A stretch of DNA of 64,000 nt, from positions 19,709,002-19,773,001 of the forward strand of contig NC_045148.1 of the NCBI RefSeq assembly GCF_008831285.2, read 5' to 3'. This DNA is from Nymphaea colorata. Its lineage: Eukaryota; Streptophyta; Magnoliopsida; Nymphaeales; Nymphaeaceae. The notes below the pieces were generated by a model. The model worked only from the letters and a program-made list of their open reading frames with translations, had not been told where the DNA came from and did not search any database. The position numbers and the translations under genes were made by a program. Shown here in pieces: positions 1 through 13,400 of the stretch. How positions within the stretch are numbered: the first letter of the stretch is position 1; each line of letters opens with the position of its first letter.

Positions 1-1627
1 TAGATCATTCACTATAGATGTAACAACAAGTTAAACTGATTGGACAAACTATAAGGGATCAAAGTAACGCATAGATCTCATTTATATCCTTATAAACTTG
101 TGATTTCAATCATTTAAATCATTCATTATGGACGCAATAACTAATGAAACACGTTAGCTTAACTATAAGAGATCGAATGAATAAATTGAATCTTGTTTAA
201 TTTCATACAAACTTGTGATTTCAATCCCAAATCATTCAATATGTATGTGACAATAAGTTAAGCACATTTAATTAATCATGCGTGATCAAATGAATCGATT
301 AAACCTTAATCGCATTGATACAAACTTGTGATTTGAATCCTTTTGACCGTTCATTATAAATGTGACAGGTTCAACTCATTGGACTCTAACTACAAGAGAT
401 AAAAGCAATGCATTGAACCCATTTGTCTCCAAATAAACTTTTGGTTTGGGTCCTTGAAATCCGTCATTGTAGATGTAATAAGAAGCGAGACGCATTAGGT
501 TAAGTATGCGGCAAAAGATGAATCACTTGTATCTCATTCATTTTTTAACAAAGTTGTGATTTCAATATACTAATTCTTTGAATATGGATGTAACAATAAG
601 TTAGGAACATTCAATTAAGTGTGCGTAATCAAATCAATAACTTAAATATCACTCGTATTGTCATGAACTTGTTATTTTAATGCCTTAAATCGTTCATTAT
701 AGATTTAACTATAAGGTAATGTATACATCTCATTTATATCCATATAAACTTCTGATTTTAATCATTTAAATCATTCATTATAGATGTAATAAGAAGTAAA
801 ATACATTAGATAAACTGCAACGCATCAAATGAATTACTTGAATCTAATTTACTTATGATTTCAATTAACATAATCATTCAATATGGATGTAACAACAAGT
901 TAAGCACATTTAATTGTAAATGCGTGATCAAATGAATCACTTAAATCATTAATGTTGGTACGAACTTGTGATTTCAATTCTTTAGATCGTTCACTATAAA
1001 CGTAACATTAACTTCGAGTTATTGGATGAACTGCAAGGGATCAAGGTAATAATGCATAGATCCCATTTGTATCCATATGAACTTGTGATTTCAGTGATTT
1101 AAATCGTTCATTATAAGTGAAACACATTAGGTTAAATGTAAGACATCAAATAAATCAATCGAATCTCATTCATGTTCATACAAACTTGTGATTTCAATTC
1201 TCTAAATCAATCATTATGGATGTAACAATAAGCTAAGCACATTCAATTAAGCATGTGTGATCATATGAATCCCTAAAATCTCACTTGTTTTGATACGAAC
1301 TTGTGATTTCAATCCTTTATATTATTTACTATAGATGTAACAACAAGTTAAACTGATTGGACAAACTATAAGGGATCAAAGTAACGCATAGATCCCATTT
1401 ATATCCTTATAAACTTGTGATTCTAATAATTTAAATCCTTCATTATAAGAGTAATAACAAGTGAAATACATTATATAAACAATAACATAATAAATCAATT
1501 GCTTGAATCTAATTTATTTTCATATAAGCTTATGATTTCCATCCACCAAATCATTTAATATGGACGTAACAACAAGTTAAGTCATTTAATTATAAATGCG
1601 TCATCAAATGAATCCCTTAAATCATTT

Positions 1628-1729
1628 ACATTGAAGGCTATCGTAAACAACTTGATTATACATAGGTTTTTGTCCGGGAAGGATGGGATCTTCCGGGTAA
1701 CATTCATTGTAAGGTTTGACAAACTGGGA
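1628..1729. repeat. Satellite-embedded extra element, copy 1
   Basis: A stretch of about 100 bp absent from the regular HOR, containing 'gaaggctatcgtaaacaac' and the GC-richer 'tgtccgggaaggat', replaces the usual 'taatgttggtacgaacttg' part of a monomer. It contains 'aacttgattatac' and 'cattcattgtaa', which resemble degraded versions of the monomer cores. It may therefore be a very diverged monomer rather than foreign DNA. Confidence 0.7.
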
Positions 1730-2201
1730 TTGAATATGGATGTAACAATAAGTTGGGAACATTCAATTAAGTGTGAGTAATCAAATACATTAGGTTAATT
1801 ATAAGGGACCATTTGAATGACTTGACTCTCGTAATCATTAGAATCGCGTAAATCTCACTCGTATTGATACAAACTTGTAATTTCAATCTCTTAGATCATT
1901 CACTATAGATGTAACAACAAGTTAAACTGATTGGACAAACTATAAGGGATCAAAGTAACGCATAGATCCCATTTATATCCTTATAAACTTGTGATTTTAA
2001 TCATTTAAATCATTCATTATAAGAGTAATAACAAGTGAAATACATTATATAAACTATAACATAATAAATGAATTACTTGAATCTAATTTATTTTCATACA
2101 AGCTTATGAATTCCATCCACCAAATCATTCAATATGGACGTAACAACAAGTTAATTCATTTAATTATAAATGCGTCATCAAATGAATCCCTTAAATCATT
2201 T

Positions 2202-2303
2202 ACATTGAAGGCTATCGTAAACAACTTGATTATACATAGGTTTTTGTCCGGGAAGGATGAGATCTTCCGGGTAACATTCATTGTAATGTTTGACGAACTG
2301 GGA
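2202..2303. repeat. Satellite-embedded extra element, copy 2
   Basis: Nearly identical to the copy at 1628-1729 and in the same local context: preceded by 'aatcccttaaatcatt' and followed by 'gaacatggatgtaacaataagttggg'. An open frame of 82 codons (2106-2354) crosses it, but that frame includes satellite sequence on both sides and is not credible as a gene. Confidence 0.7.
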
Positions 2304-5300
2304 TTGAACATGGATGTAACAATAAGTTGGGAACATTCAATTAAGTGTGAGTAATCAAATCAATAACTTAACTACCACTCATATTGACACGAACTTGTTA
2401 TTTCAATCCCTTAGACCGTTCACTATAGATGTAACAATAAACTAATGTATACATCTCATTTATATCCATATAAACTACTGATTTTAGTATTTAAATCATT
2501 CATTATAGATGTAATAAGAAGTAAAATACATTAGATAAACTGCAACGCATCAAATGAATTACTTCAATCTAATTTACTTATGATTTCAATCAACAAAATC
2601 ATTCAATATGGATGTAACAACAAGTTAAGCACATTTAATTGTAAATGCGTGATCAAATGAATCACTTAAATCATTAATGTTGGTACGAACTTGTGATTTC
2701 AATTTTTTAGATCGTTCACTATAAACGTAACATTAAGTTTGACTTATTGGATGAACTGCAAGGGATCAAGGTAATAATGCATAGATCCCATTTGTATCCA
2801 TATGAACTTGTGATTTCAGTGATTTAAATCGTTCATTATAAGTGAAACACATTAGGTTAAATGTAAGGAATCAAATAAATCACTCGAATCTCATTCATTT
2901 TTATACAAACTTGTGATTTCAATTCTCTAAATCAATCATTATGGATGTAACAATAAGCTAAGCACATTCAATTAAGTATGTGTGATCATATGAATCCCTT
3001 AAATCACACTTTTTTTGATATGAACTTGTGATTTCAATCCTTTAGATTATTTACTATAGATGTAACAACAAATTTAACTCATCGGACTAACCACACGGGA
3101 TCAAAGTAACACATAGGTCCTATTTTTATCTATATAAACGTGTCATTTCAATCATTTAAATCATTCATTATATATGTAATAATAAGTGAAATACATCATA
3201 TTAACTATAAGGGACCAATTGAATGACTTGACTTTCATTCATTTCCAAAGGAACTTCTCAATCCAAACCACTAACTCTTTCAATACATACGTATGTAACA
3301 ACAACTTAAGGACATTCAATTAAATATAAGTGATCAAATGAATCACTTAGTCTCTCAATTAAATAAAAGTTATCGAATATATGTAATAACAAGTGAAACA
3401 CATTATATTAACTATAATGGATCAAATGAATTACTTGAATCTCATTCATTTTCATACAAACTTGTGATTTCAATTTACTAAATCGATCAACATAAATGTA
3501 ACAACAAACTCAACTCATGAGACTAACTACTTGGGTTCAAAGTAATGCATAGATCCCTTTTGTATTTATGTGAACTTGTGATTTCAATCATCCATTATAG
3601 ATATAATAACAAGTGAAATACATTAGGTTAACTGGAAGGGACCATTTGAATGACTTGACTCTCGTAATCGTTTGAATCGCCTAGATCTCACTCGTATTAA
3701 TACAAACTTGTAATTTCAATCTCTTAGATCATTCACTATAGATGTAACAACAAGTTAAACTGATTGAACAAACTATAAGGGATCAAAGTAACGCATAGAT
3801 CCCATTTATATCCTTATAAGCTTGTGATTTTAATCATTTAAATCATTCATGATGGACGTAAAAACCAATGAAACACGTTAGGTTAATTATAAAAAATCGA
3901 ATGAATAAATTGAATCTCCTTTAATTTCATACGAACTTGTGATTTCAATCCCAAATCATTCAATATGTATGTGACAATAAGTTAAGCACATTTAATTAAT
4001 CATGCGTGATCAAATGAATCGATTAAACCTTAATCGCATTGATACAAACTTGTGATTTCAATCCTTTTGACTGTTCATTATAAATGTGACAAGTTCAACT
4101 CATTGGACTTTAACTACAAGAGATAACAGCAATGCATTGAACCCATTTGTCTCCAAATGAATTTTTGGTTTGGGTCCTTGAAATCCGTCATTATAAATGT
4201 AATAAGAAGCGAGACACATTAGGTTAAGTATGCGGCAAAAGATGAATCACTCGTATCTCATTCATTTTTTAACAAAGTTGTGATTTCAATATACTAATTC
4301 TTTGAATATGGATGTAACAATAAGTTGGGAATGAATTACTTGAATCTAATTTACTTATGATTTCAATCAACAAAATCATTCAATATGGATGTAACAACAA
4401 GTTAAGCACATTTAATTGTAAATGCGTGATCAAATGAATCACTTAAATCATTAATGTTGGTACGAACTTGTGATTTCAATTGTTTAGATCGTTCACTATA
4501 AACGTAAAATTAAGTTCGACTTATTGGATGAACTGCAAGGGATCAAGGTAATAATGCATAGATCCCATTTGTATCCATATGAACTTGTGATTTCAGTGAT
4601 TTAAATCGTTCATTATAAGTGAAACACACTAGGTTATATGTAAGACATCAAATAAATCACTCGAATCTCATTCATTTTCATACAAACTTGTGATTTCAAT
4701 TCTCTAAATCAATCATTATGGATGTAACAATAAGCTAAGCACATTCAATTAAGTATGTGTGATCATATGAATCCCTTAAATCACACTTTTTTTGATAGGA
4801 ACTTGTGATTTCAATCCTTTAGATTATTTACTATAGATGTAACAACAAATTTAACTCATCGGACTAACCACACGGGGTCAAATTAACACATAGATCCTAT
4901 TTGTATCTATATAAACTTGTCATTTCAATCATTTAAATCATTCATTATATATGTAATAATAAGTGAAATACATCATATTAACTATAAGGGACCAATTGAA
5001 TGACTTGACTCTCATTCATTTCCAAACGAACTTCTCATTCCAAACCACTAACTCTTTCCATACATACGTATGTAACAACAAGTTAAGCACATTCAATTAA
5101 ATATAAGTGATCAAATGAATCACTTAATCTCTCAATTAAATAAAAGTTATCGAATATATGTAATAACTAGTGAAACACATTATATTAACTATAATGGATC
5201 AAATGAATTACTTGAATCTTATTCATTTTCATACAAACTTGTGATTTCAATTCACTAAATCGATCAACATAAATGTAACAACAAACTCAACTCATCGGAC

Positions 5301-8300
5301 TAACTACTTGGGTTCAAAGTAATGCATAGATCACATTTGTATTCATGTGAACTTGTGATTTCAATCATTCATTATAGATATAATAACAAGTGAAATACAT
5401 TAGGTTAACTTTAAGGGACCATTTGAATGACTTGACTCTCGTAATCATTTGAATCGCGTAAATCTCACTCGTATTGATACAAACTTGTAATTTCAATCTC
5501 TTAGATCATTCACTATAGATGTAACAACAAGTTAAATTGATTGGACAAACTGTAAGGGATCAAAGCAACGCAAAGATCCCATTTATATCCTTATAAACTT
5601 GTGATTTTAATCATTTAAATCATTCATTATGGACGTAATAATCAATGAAACACGTTAGATTAACTATAAGAGATCGAATGAATAAATTGAATCTCCTTTA
5701 ATTTCATACGAACTTGTGATTTCAATCCCAAATCATTCAATATGTATGTGACAATAAGTTAAGCACATTTAATTAATCATGCGTGATCAAATGAATCGAT
5801 TAAACCTTAATCGCATTGATACAAACTTGTGATTTCAATCTTTTTGACCGTTCATTATAAATGTGACAAGTTCAACTCATTGGATTCTAACTACAAGAGA
5901 TATTAAACTAATGCATTGAACCCATTTGTCTCCAAATGAACTTTTGGTTTTGGGTCCTTCAAATCCGTCATTATAGATGTAATAAGAAGCGAGACGCATT
6001 AGGTTAAGTATGCGGCAAAAGATGAATCACTCGTATCTCATTCATTTTTTAACAAAGTTGTGATTTCAATATACTAATTCTTTGAATATGGATGTAACAA
6101 TAAGTTAGGAACATTCAATTAAGTGTGCGTAATCAAATCAATAACTTAAATATCACTCGTATTGTCACGAACTTGTTATTTTAATGCCTTAAATCGTTCA
6201 CTATATATTTAACTATAAGGTAATGTATACATCTCATTTATATCCATATAAACTTCTGATTTTAATCATTTAAATCATTCATTATAGATGTAATAAGAAG
6301 TAAAATACATTAGATAAACTGCAACGCATCAAATGAATTACTTGAATCTAATTTACTTATGATTTCAATTAACATAATCATTCAATATGGATGTAACAAC
6401 AAGTTAAGCACATTTAATTGTAAATGCGTGATCAAATGAATCACTTAAATCATTAATGTTGGTACGAACTTGTGATTTCAATTCTTTATATCGTTCACTA
6501 TAAACGTAACATTAAGTTCGACTTATTGGATGAACTGCAAGGGATCAAGGTAATAATGCATAGATCCCATTTGTATCCATATGAACTTGTGATTTCAGTG
6601 ATTTAAATCGTTCATTATAAGTGAAACACATTAGGTTAAATGAAAGACATCAAATAAATCACTCGAATCTCATTCATTTTCATACAAACTTGTGATTTCA
6701 ATTCTCTAATTTAATCATTATGGATATAATAATAAGCTAAGCACATTCAATTAAGTATGTGTGATCATATAAATCCCTTAAATCATTCATTTAAATCATT
6801 CATTATATATGTAATAATAAGTGAAATACATCATATTAACTATAAGGGACCAATTGAATGAATTGACTCTCATTCATTTCCAAACGAACTTCTCATTCCA
6901 AACCACTAACTCTTTCCATACATACGTATGTAACAACAAGTTAAGCACATTCAATTAAATATAAGTGATCAAATGAATCACTTAATCTCTCAATTAAATA
7001 AAAGTTATCGAATATATGTAATAACAAGTGAAACACATTATATTAACTATAACAGATCAAATGAATTACTTGAATCTCATTCATTTTCATAAAAACATGT
7101 GATTTCAATTCACTAAATCAATCAACATAAATGTAACAACAAGCTCAACTCATCGGACTAACTACTTGGGTTCAAAGTAATTCATAGATCCCGTTTGTAT
7201 TCATGTGAACTTGTGATTTCAATCATTCATTATAGATATAATAACAAGTGAAATACATTAGGTTAACTATAAGGGACCATTTGAATGACTTGACTCTCGT
7301 AATCATTTGAATCGCGTAAATCTCACTCGTATTGATACAAACTTGTAGTTTCAATCTCTTAGATCATTCATTATAGATGTAACAACAAGTTAAACTGATT
7401 TGACAAACTATAAGGGATCAAAGTAACGCATAGATCCCATTTATATCCTTATAAACTTGTGATTTTAATCATTTAAATCATTCATTATGGACGTAATAAC
7501 CAATGAAACACGTTAGATTAACTATAAGAGATCAAATGAATAAATTTAATCTCCTTTAATTTCATACGAACTTGTGATTTCAATCCCAAATCATTCAATA
7601 TGTATGTGACAATAAGTTAAGCACATTTAATTAATCTTGCGTGATCAAATGAATCGATTAAACCTTAATCGTATTGATACAAACTTGTGATTTCAATCCT
7701 TTTGACCGTTCATTATAAATGTGACAAGTTCAACTCATTGGACTCTAACTACGAGAGATAAAAGAAATGCATTGAACTCATTTGTCTCCAAATGAACTTT
7801 TGGTTTGGGTCCTTCAAATCCGTCATTATAGATGTAATAAGAAGCGAGACGCATTAGGTTAAGTATGCGGCAAAAGATGAATCACTCGTATCTCATTCAT
7901 TTTTTAACAAAGTTGTGATTTCAATATACTAATTCTTTGAATATGGATGTAACAATAAGTTAGGAACATTCAATTAAGTGTGCGTAATCAAATCAATAAC
8001 TTGTTATTTTAATGCCTTAAATAATTCACTATAGATGTAACTATAGGGTAATGTATACATCTCATTTATATCCATATAAACTTCTGATTTTAATCATTTA
8101 AATCATTCATTATAGATGTAATAAGAAGTAAAATACATTAGATAAACTGCAACGCATCAAATGAATTACTTGAATCTAATTTACTTATGATTTCAATCAA
8201 CAAAATCATTCAATATGGACGTAACAACAAGTTAAGCACATTTAATTGTAAATGCGTGATCAAATGAATCACTTAAATCATTAATGTTGGTATGAACTTG

Positions 8301-8961
8301 TGATTTCAATTCTTTAGATCGTTCACTATAAACGTAACATTAAGTAAGACTTATTGGATGAACTGCAAGGGATCAAGGTAATAATGCATAGATCCCATTT
8401 GTATCCATATGAACTTGTGATTTCAGTGATTTAAATCGTTCATTATAAGTGAAACACATTAGGTTAAATGTAAGACATCAAATAAAACACTCGAATCTCA
8501 TTCATTTTCATACAAACTTGTGATTTTAATTCTCTAAATCAATCATTATGGATGTCACAATAAGCTAAGCACATTCAATTAAGCATGTGTGATCATATGA
8601 ATCCCTTAAATCTCACTTGTTTTGATACGAACTTATAATTTCAATCTTTTAGATTATTTACTATAGATGTAACAACAAGTTAAACTGATTGGAAAAACTA
8701 TAAGGGATCAAAGTAACGCATAGATCCCATTTATATCCTTATAAACTTGTGATTTTAATCATTTAAATCATTCATTATAACAGTAATAACAAGTGAAATA
8801 CATTATATATAAACTATAACATAATAAATGAATTGCTTGAATCTAATTTATTTTCATATAAGCTTATGATTTCCATCCACCAAATCATTTAATATGGACG
8901 TAACAACAAGTTAAGTCATTTAATTATAAATGCATCCTCAAATGAATCCCTTAAATCATTT

Positions 8962-9063
8962 ACATTGAAGACTATCGTAAACAACTTGATTATACAAAGG
9001 TTTTTGTCCGGGAAGGATGGGAACTTCCGGGTAACATTCATTGTAATGTTTGACAAACTGGGA
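8962..9063. repeat. Satellite-embedded extra element, copy 3
   Basis: A third near-identical copy, about 7 kb from the other two, inside a block (about 8650-9100) that also matches 1321-1760 in its flanking monomers. The element therefore moved as part of a larger satellite segment and did not insert independently. Confidence 0.7.
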
Positions 9064-10484
9064 TTGAATATAGATGTAACACTAAGTTGGAAACATTCAA
9101 TTAAGTGTGAGTAATCAAATCAATAACTTAACTACCACTCATATTGACACGAACTTCTTATTTCAATCCCTTAGACCGTTCACTATAGATGTAACTATAA
9201 ACTAATGTATAGATCTCATTTATATCCATATAAACTACTGATTTTAGTATTTCAATCATTCATTATAGATGTAATAAGAAGTAAAATACATTAGATAAAC
9301 TGCAACGCATCAAATGAATTACTTGAATCTATTTTACTTATGATTTTAATCAACAAAATCAATCAATATGGATGTAACAACAAGCTAAGCACATTTAATT
9401 GTAAATGCGTGATCAAATGAATCACTTAAATCATTAATGTTGGTACGAACTTGTGATTTCAATTCTTTAGATCGTTCACTATAAACGTAACATTAAGTTC
9501 GACTTATTGGATGAACTGCAAGGGATCAAGGTAATAATGCATAGATCCCATTTGTATCCATATGAACTTATGATTTCAGTGATTTAAATCGTTCATTATA
9601 AGTGACACACATTAGGTTAAATGTAAGACATCAAATAAATCACTCGAACCTCATTCATTTTCATACAAACTTGTGATTTCAATTCTCTAAATCAATCATT
9701 ATGGATGTAACAATAAGCTAAGCACATTCAATTAAGTATTTTTTATCATATGAATCCCTTAAATCACACTTGTTTTGACACGAACTTGTGATTTCAATCC
9801 TTTAAATTATTTACTATAGATGTAACAACAAATTTAACTCATCGGACTAACCACACGGGGTCAAAGTAACGCATAGATCCTATTTGTATCTATATAAACT
9901 TGTTATTTTAATCATTTAAATCATTCATTATATATGTAATAATAAGTGAAATACATCATATTAACTATAAATGACCAATTGAATGACTTGACTCTCATTC
10001 ATTTCCAAACGAACTTCTCATTCCAAACCACTAACTCTTTCCATACATACGTATGTAACAACAAGTTAAGCACATTCAATTAAATATAACTGATCAAATG
10101 AATCACTTAATCTCTCAATTAAATAAAAGTTATCGAATATATGTAATAACAAGTGAAACACATTATATTAACTATAATGGATCAAATGAATTACTTGAAT
10201 CTCATTCATTTTCATACAAACTTGTGATTTCAATTCACTAAATCGATCATCATAAATGTAACAACGAACTCAACTCATCGGACTAACTACTTGGGTTCAA
10301 AGTAATGCATAGATCCCATTTGTATTCATGTGAACTTGTGATTTCAATCATTTATTATAGATATAAAAACAAGTGAAATACATTAGGTTAACTATAAGGG
10401 ACCATTTAAATGACTTGACTCTCGTAATCATTTGAATCGCGTAAATCTCACTCGTATTGATCCAAACTTGTAATTTCAATCTCT

Positions 10485-13400
10485 TAGAACATTCACTATA
10501 GATGTAACAAGTTAAACTGATTGGACAAACTATAAGGGATCAAAGTAACGCACAGATCCCATTTATATCCTTATAAACTTGTGATTTTAATCATTTAAAT
10601 CATTCATTATGGACGTAATAACCAATGAAACACGTTAGATTAACTATAAGAGATCGAATGAATAAATTGAATCTCCTTTAATTTCATTCGAACTTGTGAT
10701 TTCAATCCCAAATCATTCAACATGTATGTGACAATAATTTAAGCACATTTAATTAATCATGCGTGATCAAATGAATCGATTAAACCTTAATCGCATTGAT
10801 ACAAACTTGTGATTTCAATCTTTTTGACCGTTCATTATAAATGTGACAAGTTCAACTCATTGGACTCTAACTACAAGAGATATTAAACTAATGCATTGAA
10901 CCCATTTGTCTCGAATGAACTTTTGGTTTGGGTCCTTGAAATCCGTCATTATAGATCTAATAAGAAGCGAGACGCATTAGGTTAAGTATGCGGCAAAGTT
11001 GTGATTTCAACATACTAATTCTTTGAATATGGATGTAACAATAAGTTAGGAACATTCAGTTAAGTGTGCGTAATCAAATCAATAACTTAAATATCACTCG
11101 TATTGTCACGAACTTGTTATTTTAATGCCTTAAATCGTTCACTATAGATGTAACTATAAGGTAATGTATACATCTCATTTATATCCATATAAACTTCTGA
11201 TTTTAATCATTTAAATTATTTATTATAGATGTAATAAGAAGTAAAATACATTAGATAAACTGCAACGCATCAAATGAATTACTTGAATCTAATTTACTTA
11301 TGATTTCAATCAACAAAATCATTCAATATAGATGTAACAACAAGTTAAGCACATTTAATTGTAAATGCATGATCAAATGAATCGCTTAAATCATTAATGT
11401 TGGTACGAACTTGGGATTTCAATTCTTTAGATCGTTCGACTTATTCGATGAACTGCAAAGGATCAAGGTAATAATGCATAGATCCCATTTGTATCCATAT
11501 GAACTTGTGATTTCAGTGATTTAAATCGTTCATTATAAGTGAAACACATTAGGTTAAATGTAAGACATCAAATAAATCACTCGAATCTCATTCATTTTCA
11601 TACAAACTTGTGATTTCAATTCTCTAAATCAATCATTATGGATGTAACAATAAGCTAAGCACATTCAATTAAGTATTTTTGATCATATGAATCCCTTAAA
11701 TCACACTTGTTTTGATACGAACTTGTGATTTCAATCCTTTAGATTATTTACTATAGATGTAACAACAAATTTAACTCATCGGACTAACCACACGGGGTCA
11801 AAGTAACACATAGATCCTATTTGTATCTATATAAACTTGTCATTTTTATCATTTAAATCATTCATTATATATGTAATAATAAGTGAAATATATCATATTA
11901 GCTATAAATGACCAATTGAATGACTTGACTCTCATTCATTTCCAAACGAACTTCTCATTCCAAACCACTAACTCTTTTCATACATACGTATGTAACAACA
12001 AGTTAAGCACATTCAATTAAATATAAGTGATCAAATGAATCACTTAATCTCTCAATTAAATAAAAGTTATCGAATATATGTAATAACAAGTGAAACACAT
12101 TATATTAACTATAATGGATCAAATGAATTACTTGAATCTCATTCATTTTCATACAAACTTGTGATTTCAATTCACTAAATCGATCAACATAAATGTAACA
12201 ACAAACTCAACTCATCGGACTAACTACTTGGGTTCAAAGTAATGCATAGATCCCATTTGTATTCATGTGAACTTGTGATTTCAATCATTCATTATAGATA
12301 TAATAACAAGTGAAATACATTAGGTTAACTATAAGGGACCATTTGAATGACTTGACTCTCGTAATCATTTGAATCGCGTAAATCTCACTCGTATTGATAC
12401 AAACTTGTAATTTCAATCTCTTAGATCATTCACTATAGATGTAAGAACAAGTTAAACTGATTGAACAAACTATAAGAGATCAAATTAACGCATAGATGCC
12501 ATTTATATCCCTATAAACTTGTGATTTTAATCATTTAAATCATTCATTATGGACGTAATAACCAATGAAACACGTTAGATTAACTATAAGAGATCGAATG
12601 AATAAATTGAATCTCCTTTAATTTCATACGAACTTGTGATTTCAATCCCAAATCGTTCAATATGTATGTGACAATAAGTTAAGCACATTTAATTAATAAT
12701 GCGTGATCAAATGAATCGATTAAACCTTGATCGCATTGATACAAACTTGTGATTTCAATCCTTTTGACCGTTCATTATAAATGCGACAAGTTCAACTCAT
12801 TAGACTCTAACTACAAGAGATAAAAGCAATGCATTGAACCCTTTTGTCTCCAAATGAACTTTTGGTTTGGGTCCTTGAAATCCGTCATTATAGATGTAAT
12901 AGGAAGCGAGACGCATTAGGTTAAGCATGCGGCAAAAGATGAATCACTCGTATCTCATTCATTTTTTAACAAAGTTGTGATTTCAATATACTAATTCTTT
13001 GAATATGGATGAAACAATAAGTTAGGAACATTCAATTAAGTGTGCGTAATCAAATCAATAACTTAAATATCACTCGTATTGTCACGAACTTGTTATTTTA
13101 ATGCCTTAAATCGTTCACTATAGATGTAACTATAAGGTAATGTATACATCTCATTTATATCCATATAAACTTCTGATTTTAATCATTTAAATCATTCATT
13201 ATAGATGTAATAAGAAGTAAAATACATTAGACAAACTGCAACGCATCAAATGAATTACTTGAATCTAATTTACTTATGATTTCAATCAACAAAATAATTC
13301 AATATGGATGTAACAACAAGTTAAGCACATTTAATTGTAAATGCATGATCAAATGAATCGCTTAAATCATTAATGTTGGTACGAACTTGTGATTTCAATT

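Larger units (their letters stand above)
1..10484. repeat. Rearranged left part of the satellite array
   Basis: The same monomers as in the regular block occur here, but HOR starts (the 'tagatcattcactatagatg' landmark) fall at 1, 1892, 3725, 5502 and 7360, then not until 10485. Units are therefore 1891, 1833, 1777 and 1858 bp, followed by a composite interval of 3125 bp. Hybrid junctions are visible. At about 1320-1345 and 8650-8670 a late-HOR monomer is fused to the HOR-start monomer. At about 4325 'aataagttggga' runs directly into 'atgaattacttgaatc', which belongs several monomers away. This looks like an older, less homogenised part of the array shaped by unequal exchange. Confidence 0.85.

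Noticed and set aside
2106-2354. Open frame of 82 codons inside the satellite
   Set aside because: It spans ordinary monomer sequence plus the extra element; the copies at 1628 and 8962 do not preserve the frame, and there is no gene context.
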